Shown: positions 25,239-34,929 of the stretch, in pieces
How positions within the stretch are numbered: position 1 is the first letter of the stretch
Layout: each line of letters begins with the position of its first letter
Origin: a candidate division FCPU426 bacterium
GTDB lineage: Bacteria; Oederibacteriota; Muellerivitia; Muellerivitales; DAHXKG01
Length of the DNA: 64,000 bases
Direction: 5' to 3'
NCBI GenBank assembly: GCA_027366525.1
Contig: DAHXKG010000008.1
Location: 33,424 to 97,423, forward strand
Notes under the pieces: generated by a model
The model's database searches: none
Seen by the model: the letters and a program-made list of their open reading frames with translations, nothing else
Told to the model about the DNA's origin: nothing
Made by a program: the position numbers and the translations under genes

Positions 25239-26318
25239 ATGTCGAGGAATAAAATTAAAACTAATCGCTCACAAGTTACTTCATCACCTGAATATGCGCA
25301 GTCGTCAGGAAGGTTGGTGGATAAAGAAAAAAAAATGGGAGATGATGAGGTTAATATTCGGCCTCAAACTTTGTCTGATTATATTGGACAAGATGCGATT
25401 CGAGATACAATTAATATATCTTTACTTGCAGCTAAGCGTAGGAATGAATCCTTGGATCATGTTTTATTATCTGGACCTCCGGGTCTTGGAAAAACAACAT
25501 TGGCATACCTATTGGCCAAAGAAATGGGCGTTAATTTAAAAATTACTTCAGGACCAGTGATTGAACGCGCAGGCGACGTGGCTTCTTTACTTACCAACCT
25601 TCAGGTCAATGATATGCTTTTTATTGATGAAATTCATCGGCTCCCAAGAGTGGTTGAGGAAGTACTCTACCCTGCATTAGAAGATTTTCAACTTGATATT
25701 ATGATTGGCAAAGGTCCAATGGCACGATCTATTCGGATTGATTTGCCACCGTTTACGTTAGTGGGTGCAACAACCCGTTCGGGAAAGGTAAGTGCTCCAC
25801 TTCGAGATCGATTTGGAATAACATTGAGATTGGAATTTTATAACCCTTCTGAATTGACCAAAATCCTTTCCCGTTCTGCAAAAATTTTAAAAATAGAGAT
25901 ATCGGAATCCGGGTGTTTGGAAATAGCCAAACGCTCTCGCGGAACTCCGCGTATTGCCAACCGCTTGCTTAAACGAGTCCGGGATTTTGCACAAGTTCAA
26001 GCCAAATCCGATTTTATTGATGAAAAAATTGCCAATGAAGCACTACAATTATTGGACGTAGATCAATTAGGGTTGGATCGAATGGATCATAAATTTTTAA
26101 ACACAATTGTTACAAAATTTAATGGGGGACCGGTTGGTTTGGAAACAATTGCGATGGCCGTGGGTGAAGAAGCGGAAACATTAGAAGATGTTTACGAACC
26201 ATATTTGGTGCAATTGGGTTTTTTACAAAGAACTCCAACAGGTCGAAAAGCGACGCTCTTGGCATTTCAACATTTAAAAATACCCCCAAAATCAGAACTT
26301 CAAGAGAGACTTCTTTGA
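25239..26318 (+). CDS. ruvB: Holliday junction branch-migration ATPase RuvB
   Basis: 359 residues at most. RuvB core: [11 protein letters not shown], Walker [24 protein letters not shown] (Walker B), [22 protein letters not shown] split around the beta-hairpin, sensor and arginine-finger region SAPLRDRFG, and the winged-helix end ([15 protein letters not shown]). It drives branch migration with RuvA. The start is uncertain: an in-frame ATG at 25335 would leave only eight residues before the conserved core, while the first ATG adds a 41-residue Lys/Ser-rich extension. No ruvA or ruvC lies nearby. The transducer gene follows by one base. Confidence 0.95.
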   Translation: MSRNKIKTNRSQVTSSPEYAQSSGRLVDKEKKMGDDEVNIRPQTLSDYIGQDAIRDTINISLLAAKRRNESLDHVLLSGPPGLGKTTLAYLLAKEMGVNLKITSGPVIERAGDVASLLTNLQVNDMLFIDEIHRLPRVVEEVLYPALEDFQLDIMIGKGPMARSIRIDLPPFTLVGATTRSGKVSAPLRDRFGITLRLEFYNPSELTKILSRSAKILKIEISESGCLEIAKRSRGTPRIANRLLKRVRDFAQVQAKSDFIDEKIANEALQLLDVDQLGLDRMDHKFLNTIVTKFNGGPVGLETIAMAVGEEAETLEDVYEPYLVQLGFLQRTPTGRKATLLAFQHLKIPPKSELQERLL

Positions 26319-26319
26319 T

Positions 26320-27606
26320 ATGGATTTAAATATACAGAAAAGAAAACATGGATTCTCATTTGTTGTTTTTTATATTTGGATTTTCAGCTTTGGAATTGGG
26401 ACAGGGATTGTTTTCTTTTATTTGTTACATATAAAAAACTTAAAAAATTGGGTATCCCTAGGGATGTGCATTTTCGTTGGAATTCTTTTTGCCTTTTTAA
26501 TTTTAGAAATTGTGCAAGTGTTTTTTTTAAAGCACTTACGATATTTTTCGGAATCCATTCGAAAATTGTCAAATAATTCTGATGCCATGAATCAATCGAG
26601 GAATCAATCTAGAAATTTTTTGGAACTACTAATTGATTTTGATGTCCTGTTTGGGTACTTAAATGCTTCTTTATCACAATTGAAGTTAACTTCGGATGAA
26701 ACTCTCAGCCTGGCAAAACAGTTAACGCAAACGATTCAGCAGATGCATAGTGCTACGGAAGAAGTTTCTGAAACCGTGCAAAATATTTCTAAAGGTGCCG
26801 AGGATCAAGTTCAAAAAGTTCAAGAAGCTTTTTCAATTATTGACCATATGGCGGGGAGTATTCAAAATTCAACTGAACAATTAAAATCATCCGAAAAAGT
26901 TATTTCGCATGCTCGCGGGGCAACGGATTCGGGTAAACAAGCTGTTCAAAAGGCGATTGCCCAAATGAAAAGTATTTATGATGTTGTTCAATCGTCCTCT
27001 AAGGAAGTTAATGAATTGGGATCCCGATCTATGGCGATTGGGCAGGTAGTAGACGTGATTACTAACATTGCGGATCAAACTAATTTATTGGCATTGAATG
27101 CGGCCATTGAAGCGGCTCGTGCGGGCGAAGCTGGTCAAGGATTTGCAGTTGTTGCTGATGAAGTAAAAAAACTTGCCGACGGTTCATCAGCGGCAGCCAG
27201 TCGAATTGGTCACATGGTTCGGGATATTCAAAAGGAAATTATTCAAGTTGTTCAGAGTATGAATATTGGGGCTGAAAAAGTTTCAGATGGCATGACAATC
27301 GTTGGGAAAGCGGGCGATGCATTATCTGAAATATATTCATCAACTGAAGAAGTGATTCGGCAGGTTCAGAATATTTCCGTGGCATTTGAAAATCAAGCCG
27401 AACAGGCTGGAAAAGTAGTGGAAGCCATTACCAATATTGTTGCTGTCTCTGAGGAGAATGCGGCCGCAACCGAACAAATTTCTGCTTCTACGGAAGAATT
27501 AACAGCATCCATGGAATCGGTTTTAGCAGCAGCGCGTCAATTAGAAGGTGTAGCCCAGCGACTCACCAATTCTTCCATTATTTTCAAAAAAAATACTCGT
27601 TTATAG
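26320..27606 (+). CDS. Methyl-accepting chemotaxis transducer without periplasmic sensor
   Basis: 428 residues. Two closely spaced transmembrane segments (about 13-37 and 44-70) leave almost no periplasmic loop. A coiled region carries no clear HAMP domain. The signalling domain is complete, with the CheA/CheW hairpin tip near residues 245-280: [20 protein letters not shown], then [16 protein letters not shown]. Sensing must be by membrane, cytoplasmic or partner input. It links ruvB's transcript to motility only by adjacency (one-base gap), so co-transcription is likely. The C-terminus has no CheR-tethering pentapeptide. Confidence 0.88.
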   Translation: MDLNIQKRKHGFSFVVFYIWIFSFGIGTGIVFFYLLHIKNLKNWVSLGMCIFVGILFAFLILEIVQVFFLKHLRYFSESIRKLSNNSDAMNQSRNQSRNFLELLIDFDVLFGYLNASLSQLKLTSDETLSLAKQLTQTIQQMHSATEEVSETVQNISKGAEDQVQKVQEAFSIIDHMAGSIQNSTEQLKSSEKVISHARGATDSGKQAVQKAIAQMKSIYDVVQSSSKEVNELGSRSMAIGQVVDVITNIADQTNLLALNAAIEAARAGEAGQGFAVVADEVKKLADGSSAAASRIGHMVRDIQKEIIQVVQSMNIGAEKVSDGMTIVGKAGDALSEIYSSTEEVIRQVQNISVAFENQAEQAGKVVEAITNIVAVSEENAAATEQISASTEELTASMESVLAAARQLEGVAQRLTNSSIIFKKNTRL

Positions 27607-27770
27607 TTTTTTGGAATTCGATATAATTCAAATATGTAAAATATCATAATGACTTTGAATACACTTGTTTATAATTTTAAAAATTTATTGAGTAAGGGTG
27701 AAAGTCGATTTTTAGTATATTTTAAAAATTTAGCGGAAGAGCAGTGGACTTTATAAAATGGGAGTGTAAA

Positions 27771-28403
27771 ATGAAAAAATATAATGAAATTCAAATTCCT
27801 GAAAGCATAACTGAAATTATAAAAAACGAGAAGTCATGTTTGGTTGTTTGGGATGTTCAAAATGCTTTGGTCAACCGTATTTTTAATAAACCTGTTTTTC
27901 TGGAAAAATTAAAAAAATTATTAGCAGTTGCTCGTGATCGAGTACCGATTTTTTATACGGTGATTACACCACTTCCAAAAGAATTTCAGTCATCTTGGAG
28001 CATTTATTCCATGATGAGACGATTTAAAGTCGATGATCCAAATAAATTGCCAAATTTTATGGCGCCGGGTTCTAACGATCGAGAAATTCCAATGGAGGTT
28101 TTCCCACAAAAAATGGATGTCGTTATGGAAAAATCAACTCCCAATATTTTCCTTGGAACCAATTTTGAGTCCATGCTTCGGAACCGGGGGATTGAAACCA
28201 TTATTTTTACAGGGATTGCAACTGAAATGGGTATTGAACATTCAGCGCGAGATGCGTCGGCTCGAGGCTTTTATCCAGTGGTTGTTTCCGATGCTGTTTC
28301 ATCAATGGATCCCAATGGACATGAGCGATCATTGATTACGATGCAGAACATGCTCATTGTAGAGGAATCTGAAAAAATTATGAAAATACTAAGTGAAAAT
28401 TAG
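27771..28403 (+). CDS. Isochorismatase-fold hydrolase lacking the catalytic cysteine
   Basis: 210 residues from the ATG at 27771, preceded by GGGAG at 27760-27764; a GTG at 27744 in the same frame is less well supported. Isochorismatase/nicotinamidase fold: CLVVWDVQNALV with the Asp, VVMEKSTPNIF with the Lys, and FTGIATEMGIEHSARDASARG where cysteine hydrolases have Cys. Here that position is Gly, as in EntB/PhzD-type isochorismatases, which do not use a Cys nucleophile. Substrate cannot be assigned. It is a cytoplasmic single gene between the transducer and the GH5 gene. Confidence 0.75.
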   Translation: MKKYNEIQIPESITEIIKNEKSCLVVWDVQNALVNRIFNKPVFLEKLKKLLAVARDRVPIFYTVITPLPKEFQSSWSIYSMMRRFKVDDPNKLPNFMAPGSNDREIPMEVFPQKMDVVMEKSTPNIFLGTNFESMLRNRGIETIIFTGIATEMGIEHSARDASARGFYPVVVSDAVSSMDPNGHERSLITMQNMLIVEESEKIMKILSEN

Positions 28404-28566
28404 CATGATGTTTTTTTATGGCTCAAAGGCTTGATTTTAATTAGTGCCTAAGAATTTAGAAAATGTTTAAGTTGATCGTTCTGAGTTTTATTGTTTCAAA
28501 GGCGGATGAGCCAATTTTCTAATATAAGTTTCTAGCCAAGATAAAAACGGGATTAAAATTTGGAAG

Positions 28567-28579
28567 ACCTCGCCGAGGT
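28567..28579. promoter_or_regulatory. Dyad ACCTCGCCGAGGT upstream of the GH5 gene
   Basis: A perfect 13-base odd dyad (ACCTCG-C-CGAGGT) in an AT-rich 281-base intergenic stretch (28404-28684). It is too tight to be a hairpin, so it looks more like a DNA-binding site. It lies about 110 bases before the predicted transcription start. Confidence 0.35.
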
Positions 28580-28582
28580 GTG

Positions 28583-28608
28583 AGTTTACTCATTCACTTG
28601 AGTAAACT
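28583..28608. promoter_or_regulatory. 10-bp inverted repeat upstream of the GH5 gene
   Basis: AGTTTACTCA (28583-28592), loop TTCACT, TGAGTAAACT (28599-28608): perfect. It could be an operator or the remains of a terminator for the hydrolase gene, though no U-run follows. The rest of 28404-28684 shows no gene. Confidence 0.45.
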
Positions 28609-28673
28609 GGTTTTGAATTTAATATATAAATACGAGTTTAACTACACGACAAATACCCATATCGTTAATAATA

Positions 28674-28682
28674 TGCTATAAT
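28674..28682 (+). promoter_or_regulatory. Extended -10 promoter element TGCTATAAT
   Basis: TGC-TATAAT is a perfect extended -10 box. It ends two bases before the first ATG of the GH5 frame at 28685, so transcription would begin near 28689, inside the frame. The -35 region (around 28654) is weak, as extended -10 promoters allow. Confidence 0.5.
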
Positions 28683-28684
28683 TT

Positions 28685-30496
28685 ATGAAAACGATTTTAC
28701 ATTGGATGGGTAATTTGCATTTGAATTTATCAAGTGAAGTTAAAAAAGTGATTATAAAAACAAGCATACTTTTTTGGGTATTGAGTGTTGGGTTGTTAAC
28801 GCTTGGGACATCACAATCCTATGCTTCCCCAGATCCATTATTCGTCAATGGAAATGAGGTTGTAACGAGTGCCGGCTGCACGGTTCATCTTCGTGGGGTC
28901 GATATTGATAGCATGGAATGGTATGATGGTAATGGAGATCCTGGAGAAGGCCCTCCCGGTGGATATGGAGGAACCATTATTGGTTCGGTCCAAGAGGCGG
29001 TAACGGCTTGGCATGTGAGTATTATTCGTCTGCCACTGAATCAAGATTTTTGGTTTGGATGTGGAGGAGCGGGTGCAGTAACTTATCAAGACACTGTGGC
29101 TAATATTGTTAATTATTGCTCAACTAATAATGTCTATGTGATTCTCGATTTACATTGGTCAGGAACCTATGCAGGGCTTGCCACGGCAGGTGCAACCACG
29201 TACACCTCACCTTGTTCAGGAGCAGGATGGGGTACGGCAACGGGGCAGCAATCCATGGCGGACGGAAATGCGGTTACCTTTTGGAGTTCCGTGGCGGCAA
29301 CGTATGCCAATAATCCTGCGGTTTTATTTGATTTATATAATGAACCCTTTGTTTCCAGCTGGTCTGTTTGGCAATATGGTGGAACAACCGGTGGCATACC
29401 GGCTTGGACACCGGGGATGCAAGGACTCTTGAATGCAGTAAGAGCTACTGGCGCTAATAATATTTGTTTAGCGGGTGGACTGAGTTATGCACACAATTTA
29501 ACTCAAATTTGCGATTACCCATTAACAAATGTTGGAAATGGTATTGTTTTTTCTGCCCATATTTATGGAAATCAACTAGGCGATACTTCATCAGGATGGG
29601 GGCCTGATATTGATCCGGCAACTGTGTGTGGCCCAGTATTTATTGGTGAGATGGGACCTTCAACTAGTTGTAATACTAATAATAGTACTTTTGATAGCAA
29701 TGTTTTTTCGTGGATTGATAACACGACTGGAATTATAGGAGGCACAGCATGGTCGATGACTACCACGTCTTGCCCAAATCTTTTGACAAGCTATAGTAAT
29801 TTTGTTCCAACTTCTTGGGGTATGGCTGTTTCTACATGGTTAACAACTCCAGTTCCAACATGTGTATCCTCCCCCATCCCCACAAATACGGTAACATCAA
29901 CTCCAACCATTACGGCAACAGCAACAGTTACCAAAACACCCACAGTTACTCCCACGATTACACTTACTGGGACTTCAACCGCAACGCTGACGGTTACGAA
30001 TACGCTAACAATAACACCAACAGCTACACCAACGGCAACGTTAACACCAACGCTTACGCCAACATGGACTCCCACAGGAACGATTACTCCACAAGTAACC
30101 AATACGGCTACTCCTACAAAAACTCCTACGGTGACCCCAACCCAGACTCCGACCATAACTCCGACAATAACGTCAACGGTTACGATAACGGCTACTCCAT
30201 CACTGGTTCAAGACTCTATATCTTATCCATATCCGAATCCGCCCGAATTGGGTGGATCAATTTTTGTTCAGATTAAAACAAGTCAAATTTCAACAGTAAC
30301 CTATTCAGTTTTTACAACGGCATATCGAAAAATTTTTGAAAGAGAAGTAGCAATTGATGGAAATGGGATTATCAGTTGGAACTTGTTAGATCAAAATGGA
30401 GGCAAAGTTGCCAACGGAGTGTATTATTTAAAAATAGTTGTTAAAAATCTAAACGAAACATTACAAAGAATCGATAAAATTATTATTATTCAATAA
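28685..30496 (+). CDS. Secreted GH5 glycosidase with PT linker and sorting-like tail
   Basis: 603 residues from 28685; translation may begin at the in-frame ATG at 28706, because the promoter's -10 box abuts 28685. Signal peptide hydrophobic core about 24-44. The GH5 (cellulase-type) barrel covers about 50-388, with acid/base Glu220 in LYNEP and nucleophile Glu322 in VFIGEMGP. Aromatic LDLHWSG and FSAHIYG also fit. A Pro/Thr linker of about 115 residues follows, then a FlgD-Ig/T9SS-like tail (about 507-603: SYPYPNPPELGG, IISWNLLDQNGG, ANGVYYLKIVV, IDKIIIIQ). Probable beta-glucan or cellulose hydrolase exported to the surface. It overlaps the convergent DUF2723 gene's 3' end by seven bases. 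Confidence 0.85.
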   Translation: MKTILHWMGNLHLNLSSEVKKVIIKTSILFWVLSVGLLTLGTSQSYASPDPLFVNGNEVVTSAGCTVHLRGVDIDSMEWYDGNGDPGEGPPGGYGGTIIGSVQEAVTAWHVSIIRLPLNQDFWFGCGGAGAVTYQDTVANIVNYCSTNNVYVILDLHWSGTYAGLATAGATTYTSPCSGAGWGTATGQQSMADGNAVTFWSSVAATYANNPAVLFDLYNEPFVSSWSVWQYGGTTGGIPAWTPGMQGLLNAVRATGANNICLAGGLSYAHNLTQICDYPLTNVGNGIVFSAHIYGNQLGDTSSGWGPDIDPATVCGPVFIGEMGPSTSCNTNNSTFDSNVFSWIDNTTGIIGGTAWSMTTTSCPNLLTSYSNFVPTSWGMAVSTWLTTPVPTCVSSPIPTNTVTSTPTITATATVTKTPTVTPTITLTGTSTATLTVTNTLTITPTATPTATLTPTLTPTWTPTGTITPQVTNTATPTKTPTVTPTQTPTITPTITSTVTITATPSLVQDSISYPYPNPPELGGSIFVQIKTSQISTVTYSVFTTAYRKIFEREVAIDGNGIISWNLLDQNGGKVANGVYYLKIVVKNLNETLQRIDKIIIIQ

Positions 30497-32535
30497 GCGA
30501 GTTTTTGGCGAATGTAATTTATTGCCTGTTGGGCTTGGATGTTATTAGGGTTTATCTGAAGCGTTTTGTGGAACCAATGGACCGATTGTAATAAATTATT
30601 TAATTGATAATTAATAACCCCCAAATAATAATAAGCGTTTTCAAATTTTGAATTGATTTGAATAGTCTGATGAAGCCAAAATTTGGATTTCTGAAATTTT
30701 CCTAAAAAATAATAAGCAATTGCAATTTGAAATGAATATTGTGGATTTTGTGGATTCCAATGGTGTGCCCATAGGAATTGGTGCATTCCTTTTTTTATGA
30801 GTGATTGGATTTTTAAAGCATTTTTTGGAAAAGAAGCTAACGCTTTTTTCAATTTCATTGCGCGTTGTATATAATAAGAGCCTAACCAAGTCCGGGCAAT
30901 CGAATAGTCATTTAAAATAGTAATTCGCGTACGATTATCTAAGGAATTATCTGGACTCCTGAAATTGGGAAGTTGCATGGTTTTCCAAATGGAAAGATCT
31001 ATTTGGGGATTGAAATTTTTATCATCAGTGTTCAAAAACATTCGTTCCGTGATGCCATAGGGATAAGTTTTTGAATTTTGAAAGTAGGTATGCGGAGAAA
31101 TATAAAAATTAAAAAAATAACGATGATTTGGATTATGGGCAACCATCCAGTGAAATAAGTGTCCATGAATGTACTCTTTTCCATGATGATTAGTGGGATA
31201 AAATATTTTTAAATGTGGATGTAAGTGTAACTGGTCTAATCGATACCAGGCCATCGGTAAGCTTCCTGATCCAAGAACGACTAGATCTTTTCGTTGACCG
31301 CGAATTAATTGAAGGTACCAGCATGGGAATTCAACCGCATCACCTTTACAAAAAAAGAATGCATGACGGGGTAGACTTCTCCAGGCATTTAGAATGTAGT
31401 TATACGTATAGGTGTAAAAGGTTTGTTGATTTTTAATGGTTCGAATATTGATGAGTAAAAACACACAAAATAATGAAATTAAGGAAATTAATCTTTTTTT
31501 TCTTTTTAAATAGTTGAAAGAATCGATGAAAAAATCAAAACCCAAGGCAGAAAATACGACTAAAAAAAACAGAGAACTGATGGAAAAGTTTCGAAGTAAA
31601 TAAAATTTTGATTTTGGGAGGTTAACATAAGTTATTAGTACGACGACGAAAGCAATCCAACTGATTGCGAGTCCGGTGATAAAAGTATTTTTTTTCTTCC
31701 AAATCCAATAGAGTCCTAAAAGACTAAAGACACCTATTCCATAAAATTCTTGGATGCAAAGTTTAAAGTAGAATTCTAACTGTTGAATCCATTTTAATGG
31801 CGACCCAAAAATTTCTCGAGAATTTTGGTATTCCATTCTAAAAACATGGAATAGAAATTTTTTATAATTGCTAGGATCTCCCCAATTAATTAATGGATTT
31901 TGTATAGCACGAAGTGGTAAATAAAGATAAGTGGATAGGGCAATTAGTATGAAAGATAAACCCACAATAATTTTTTTAAAATCAAGTGTTCTTTTTTTAT
32001 AGATTGAAACGATACTCCAAGTGATTCCAATCGAATATCCTAGGATGCTCATCCAATGATTGGTAAGCGAGAGTCCCCAAATAAAGCAAAACAGTAAAAA
32101 TTTTCCTTGTGAAAGAAAATAAAATATTAAAATTAAGAATAAGACAGTCAATACATAAATTCCGGTTTTGGCACTTAACGAGGCGGTATAGCTATCGATG
32201 CCGGTCATCCAAAGTAGTGAAAAAGTCAAACCACAAGTCGTGGAAAGATTTAATCGGTTTTTTAAAAAAAGAAACAGTAACGCACAGACACAAGCAGTGA
32301 GAAATGCCGAGAGTAAATTGATCCGAAAACAAACTTGTGAAAGGGGAAGTAGGGAGAATAAATGGGCAATGAGAATAAATAGAGGATATCCTGGAGGATG
32401 CGCAATGCCTAGAGTAGTGGAGGAAGAAATAATTTCTGGGCTATCATCTAAATAAAAAGTTGGATTTAAACCGATTAGACTGTACAAGAATGCACAAAGA
32501 AAAATTCCAGAACTAATCCAAAGGTTTCGATTCAT
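30490..32535 (-). CDS. DUF2723-family membrane protein with C-terminal TPRs
   Basis: 681 residues. The N-terminal two-thirds have about 9-11 transmembrane segments with the DUF2723 signature near the start: YLDDSPEIISSSTTLGIAHP, then PGYPLFILIAH. The C-terminal about 110 residues are TPR-like (AIAYYFLGKFQKS, NAYYYLGVINYQLNNLLQS). DUF2723 is related to TMEM260 protein O-mannosyltransferases and GT-C glycosyltransferases; the Asp-Asp after the first membrane segment fits a GT-C loop. Mannosylation of Thr-rich exported proteins is a reasonable inference. The gene is convergent with the GH5 gene and divergent from the DUF445 gene. Confidence 0.7.
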   Translation of the reverse strand: MNRNLWISSGIFLCAFLYSLIGLNPTFYLDDSPEIISSSTTLGIAHPPGYPLFILIAHLFSLLPLSQVCFRINLLSAFLTACVCALLFLFLKNRLNLSTTCGLTFSLLWMTGIDSYTASLSAKTGIYVLTVLFLILIFYFLSQGKFLLFCFIWGLSLTNHWMSILGYSIGITWSIVSIYKKRTLDFKKIIVGLSFILIALSTYLYLPLRAIQNPLINWGDPSNYKKFLFHVFRMEYQNSREIFGSPLKWIQQLEFYFKLCIQEFYGIGVFSLLGLYWIWKKKNTFITGLAISWIAFVVVLITYVNLPKSKFYLLRNFSISSLFFLVVFSALGFDFFIDSFNYLKRKKRLISLISLFCVFLLINIRTIKNQQTFYTYTYNYILNAWRSLPRHAFFFCKGDAVEFPCWYLQLIRGQRKDLVVLGSGSLPMAWYRLDQLHLHPHLKIFYPTNHHGKEYIHGHLFHWMVAHNPNHRYFFNFYISPHTYFQNSKTYPYGITERMFLNTDDKNFNPQIDLSIWKTMQLPNFRSPDNSLDNRTRITILNDYSIARTWLGSYYIQRAMKLKKALASFPKNALKIQSLIKKGMHQFLWAHHWNPQNPQYSFQIAIAYYFLGKFQKSKFWLHQTIQINSKFENAYYYLGVINYQLNNLLQSVHWFHKTLQINPNNIQAQQAINYIRQKLAY

Positions 32536-32644
32536 GCATTTATCAGGTCATTAGTAATTTGTATTTGTAATGCTTTGATTATTTTAATTAGCGGTATCCA
32601 TCAAATCAAATAAATTCTCGTAATTCAAGGTAAAATGTAGCAGG

Positions 32645-32650
32645 TATAAT
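32645..32650 (+). promoter_or_regulatory. Likely -10 box TATAAT before the DUF445 gene
   Basis: A perfect TATAAT 20 bases before the ATG, with AGGAG at 32661-32665. The -35 region is weak (TTCAAG with 15-base spacing). The 135-base divergent gap (32536-32670) holds nothing else obvious. Confidence 0.4.
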
Positions 32651-32670
32651 CAAGTAAGGTAGGAGAAATT

Positions 32671-33966
32671 ATGAAAATAACCCAATTGGGAATTTTATCC
32701 GTCACTCTTATTTTAGGCCTTTTAAGTTTGGAAATAATTTTGGAACATAATCATGTTTTAATGGGGCCAATGTGGAATATTTTACGAGATGGACTAGAAG
32801 CCTCACTTGCTGGTGCATTAGCAGACTGGTATGCAATTACAGTTTTGTTTCATCCGGCGCCAATCCCATTTCGATTTTTATGGCCGTTTTCAGCACATCA
32901 AGAGATTATTGTTAAAAATCGTGAAAAAATAAAAAATAATATTATTGATTTAATTCAAAATGAATGGCTTTCATCAAAATCCATTAAATATTATTTTGAA
33001 AAAATATCACCACTAGAAATGGTGGAGTCGTATTGGAATGATCTTACCTACAAAAGGGAAATAATACAAAATATCAGAGAAATTTTAATCATGATCATCG
33101 ATCAAGTGGATTTTAAATGGATAATCAGTCGTTCTCATCAGAAAATGATTCAACGCTGGGTTCAAAGTCCCAATATCAATGAAAAATTAATTCACGTCGT
33201 ATCAAATATATTGGAGCAGATTCAGTTCGAACAGGTTTGGAATATATGGGTTAGTCGATTTTATAAATTGATTTCAGAACCAGCGGTGAAACAAAAAATT
33301 GTTATGTACATCAAAAAAACATTGCGAGACTATTCAAAATCGAATATTCATCGCTTTATGTTTTCAGTGATGGATTTATTAAGGTTGTTTCGATATGATG
33401 AATTTGTCGATGATATATTAGAAAAGACCTATCAATCTTTAATGGACTCGAAAAAAAACAAACATTTTGGTTATTCTCAAGTGGAGAAATATTTTCAAAG
33501 GCTTAAAGAAAAGGTTAAAAGCTTGGATCCGACTCTAATGAAAAAGGAATCGAAATTGGTTTCAAAAATTTTTTTACTGATTCGAAATGATGAAAAATTT
33601 GGATTGGAATTTTTGAAATTTAAAAGAAATATTTTGGAATTGATTCGAAACGAAGCATTTTTTGATCATGGAATTGAAAATGGGTTCAATCAAATGTTGC
33701 TTTATGTTCGACAGGACACCAAAAAAGAGAAGCGAGTCGACAATTTTTTTAAAAAAATGATTCCCGCACTGGTCAAAAAAAGCCATAATTTAATTCAAAA
33801 AATTATTGAAACGGGGTTATCACAAGAGGTTTTGAGCAACTCAGAATTGATTGAACAACTTGAAGTTAAAGTTTTAAATGACATGCGCTGGATCCTCCTA
33901 AATGGAGCCTTGATGGGAGGATTAGTAGGATTAATAGCGGGATGGATAAATTATGTATTTCACTAA
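32671..33966 (+). CDS. DUF445-family membrane protein
   Basis: 431 residues. N-terminal transmembrane segment (about 6-25), the conserved DUF445 block (LEASLAGALADWYAITVLFHP, then IPFRFLWPFSAHQEII), a long amphipathic helical middle rich in Lys/Ile/Phe, and a C-terminal membrane anchor (GALMGGLVGLIAGWINYVF). Members of this family have no agreed function. TAGGAG at 32660-32665 sets the ATG. The start of rnhC is 18 bases after the stop. Confidence 0.8.
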   Translation: MKITQLGILSVTLILGLLSLEIILEHNHVLMGPMWNILRDGLEASLAGALADWYAITVLFHPAPIPFRFLWPFSAHQEIIVKNREKIKNNIIDLIQNEWLSSKSIKYYFEKISPLEMVESYWNDLTYKREIIQNIREILIMIIDQVDFKWIISRSHQKMIQRWVQSPNINEKLIHVVSNILEQIQFEQVWNIWVSRFYKLISEPAVKQKIVMYIKKTLRDYSKSNIHRFMFSVMDLLRLFRYDEFVDDILEKTYQSLMDSKKNKHFGYSQVEKYFQRLKEKVKSLDPTLMKKESKLVSKIFLLIRNDEKFGLEFLKFKRNILELIRNEAFFDHGIENGFNQMLLYVRQDTKKEKRVDNFFKKMIPALVKKSHNLIQKIIETGLSQEVLSNSELIEQLEVKVLNDMRWILLNGALMGGLVGLIAGWINYVFH

Positions 33967-33984
33967 AATAATTTGATATGGAAA

Positions 33985-34929
33985 ATGATGAATAACCAAC
34001 TAGTTCAAAAATATCAATGGATCAAAGAGAGTTTGGAAAAATACGGTTTACATGTTGAAAATTATCAAACGATTCAATATGGGATACAATTTAAAATTGT
34101 GGATAAGAATGGGGCATTCTTTTTGCGAATATTTCAAAATAAAAAAAATGGGATCGTAATTGATTATTCCCAAATTCGCTCGGAATTTAAATTGGAAAAG
34201 ATTAAAAACATTTTAGAGTCTACGCACAAGAGCGTTGAAACGAATGATGCCGATTTTCTAATTAATTTTCCCGTTATTGGAACCGATGAATCAGGCAAAG
34301 GGGATTATTTTGGGCCTTTAGTGGTTGCAGGAGTTAGTTTGACTGAATCCACAGAAAAAATGTTAAATAAAATAGGTGTTGTCGATTGTAAACGACTAAG
34401 TGATGAGATGAATATCAAACTTTCGGAAGCAATCTACAAAATATGCGATGACCACGTATCGGTTGTATCGATTTCACCTGAGAAATACAATGAACTTTAC
34501 GAACAATATCGCATGCGAAATGAAAAATTAAATGAAATGCTTTCATCAGTTCATGTCGAAATTATAAAAAAATGCATGTCTCGAATCAACCCTTCAACGA
34601 TCGTTGTTGATCAATTTGCAAACGAAAGACTTATTTTAAGCCAGCTCCACAATGTTGTTCCGCCGGAAGCTCGCTTGATTCAAACGCATGAAGCCGAACG
34701 ATTTATAGCGGTTGCTGCTGCTTCCGTGATTGCGCGAGCAAAATTTTTGAACGAATTGGAGTTGTTAAAGGACAAATATCAGTTCCCCTTTCCCAAAGGT
34801 GCTTCTCAGGAGGTGATTCATACGGGGATAAAGTTTGTAAAACAATTTGGGAAACCCTTACTGTCTCATGTCGCTAAGCTACATTTTAAAACAACCGATT
34901 TCGTTTTGAATGCTGGGGGCTCCGATTAG
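33985..34929 (+). CDS. rnhC: Ribonuclease HIII
   Basis: 314 residues from the ATG at 33985; a TTG at 33973 and an ATG at 33988 are in frame too. The N-terminal about 90 residues are the TBP-like substrate-binding domain that separates RNase HIII from HII (YQTIQYGIQFKIVDKNGAFF). The catalytic domain starts GTDESGKGDYFGPLVVAG, with the DEDD residues including Asp and Glu of GTDESGKGD. It also has VVDQFANERL and AERFIAVAAASVIAR. The enzyme removes RNA from RNA-DNA hybrids. The gene is convergent with, and overlaps by four bases, the next gene on the minus strand. Confidence 0.92.
   Translation: MMNNQLVQKYQWIKESLEKYGLHVENYQTIQYGIQFKIVDKNGAFFLRIFQNKKNGIVIDYSQIRSEFKLEKIKNILESTHKSVETNDADFLINFPVIGTDESGKGDYFGPLVVAGVSLTESTEKMLNKIGVVDCKRLSDEMNIKLSEAIYKICDDHVSVVSISPEKYNELYEQYRMRNEKLNEMLSSVHVEIIKKCMSRINPSTIVVDQFANERLILSQLHNVVPPEARLIQTHEAERFIAVAAASVIARAKFLNELELLKDKYQFPFPKGASQEVIHTGIKFVKQFGKPLLSHVAKLHFKTTDFVLNAGGSD

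Noticed and set aside
29791-30276. Open frames opposite and alongside the PT linker of the GH5 gene
   Set aside because: They arise from the repetitive ACN/CCN codons of the linker; no start signals and no protein-like composition.
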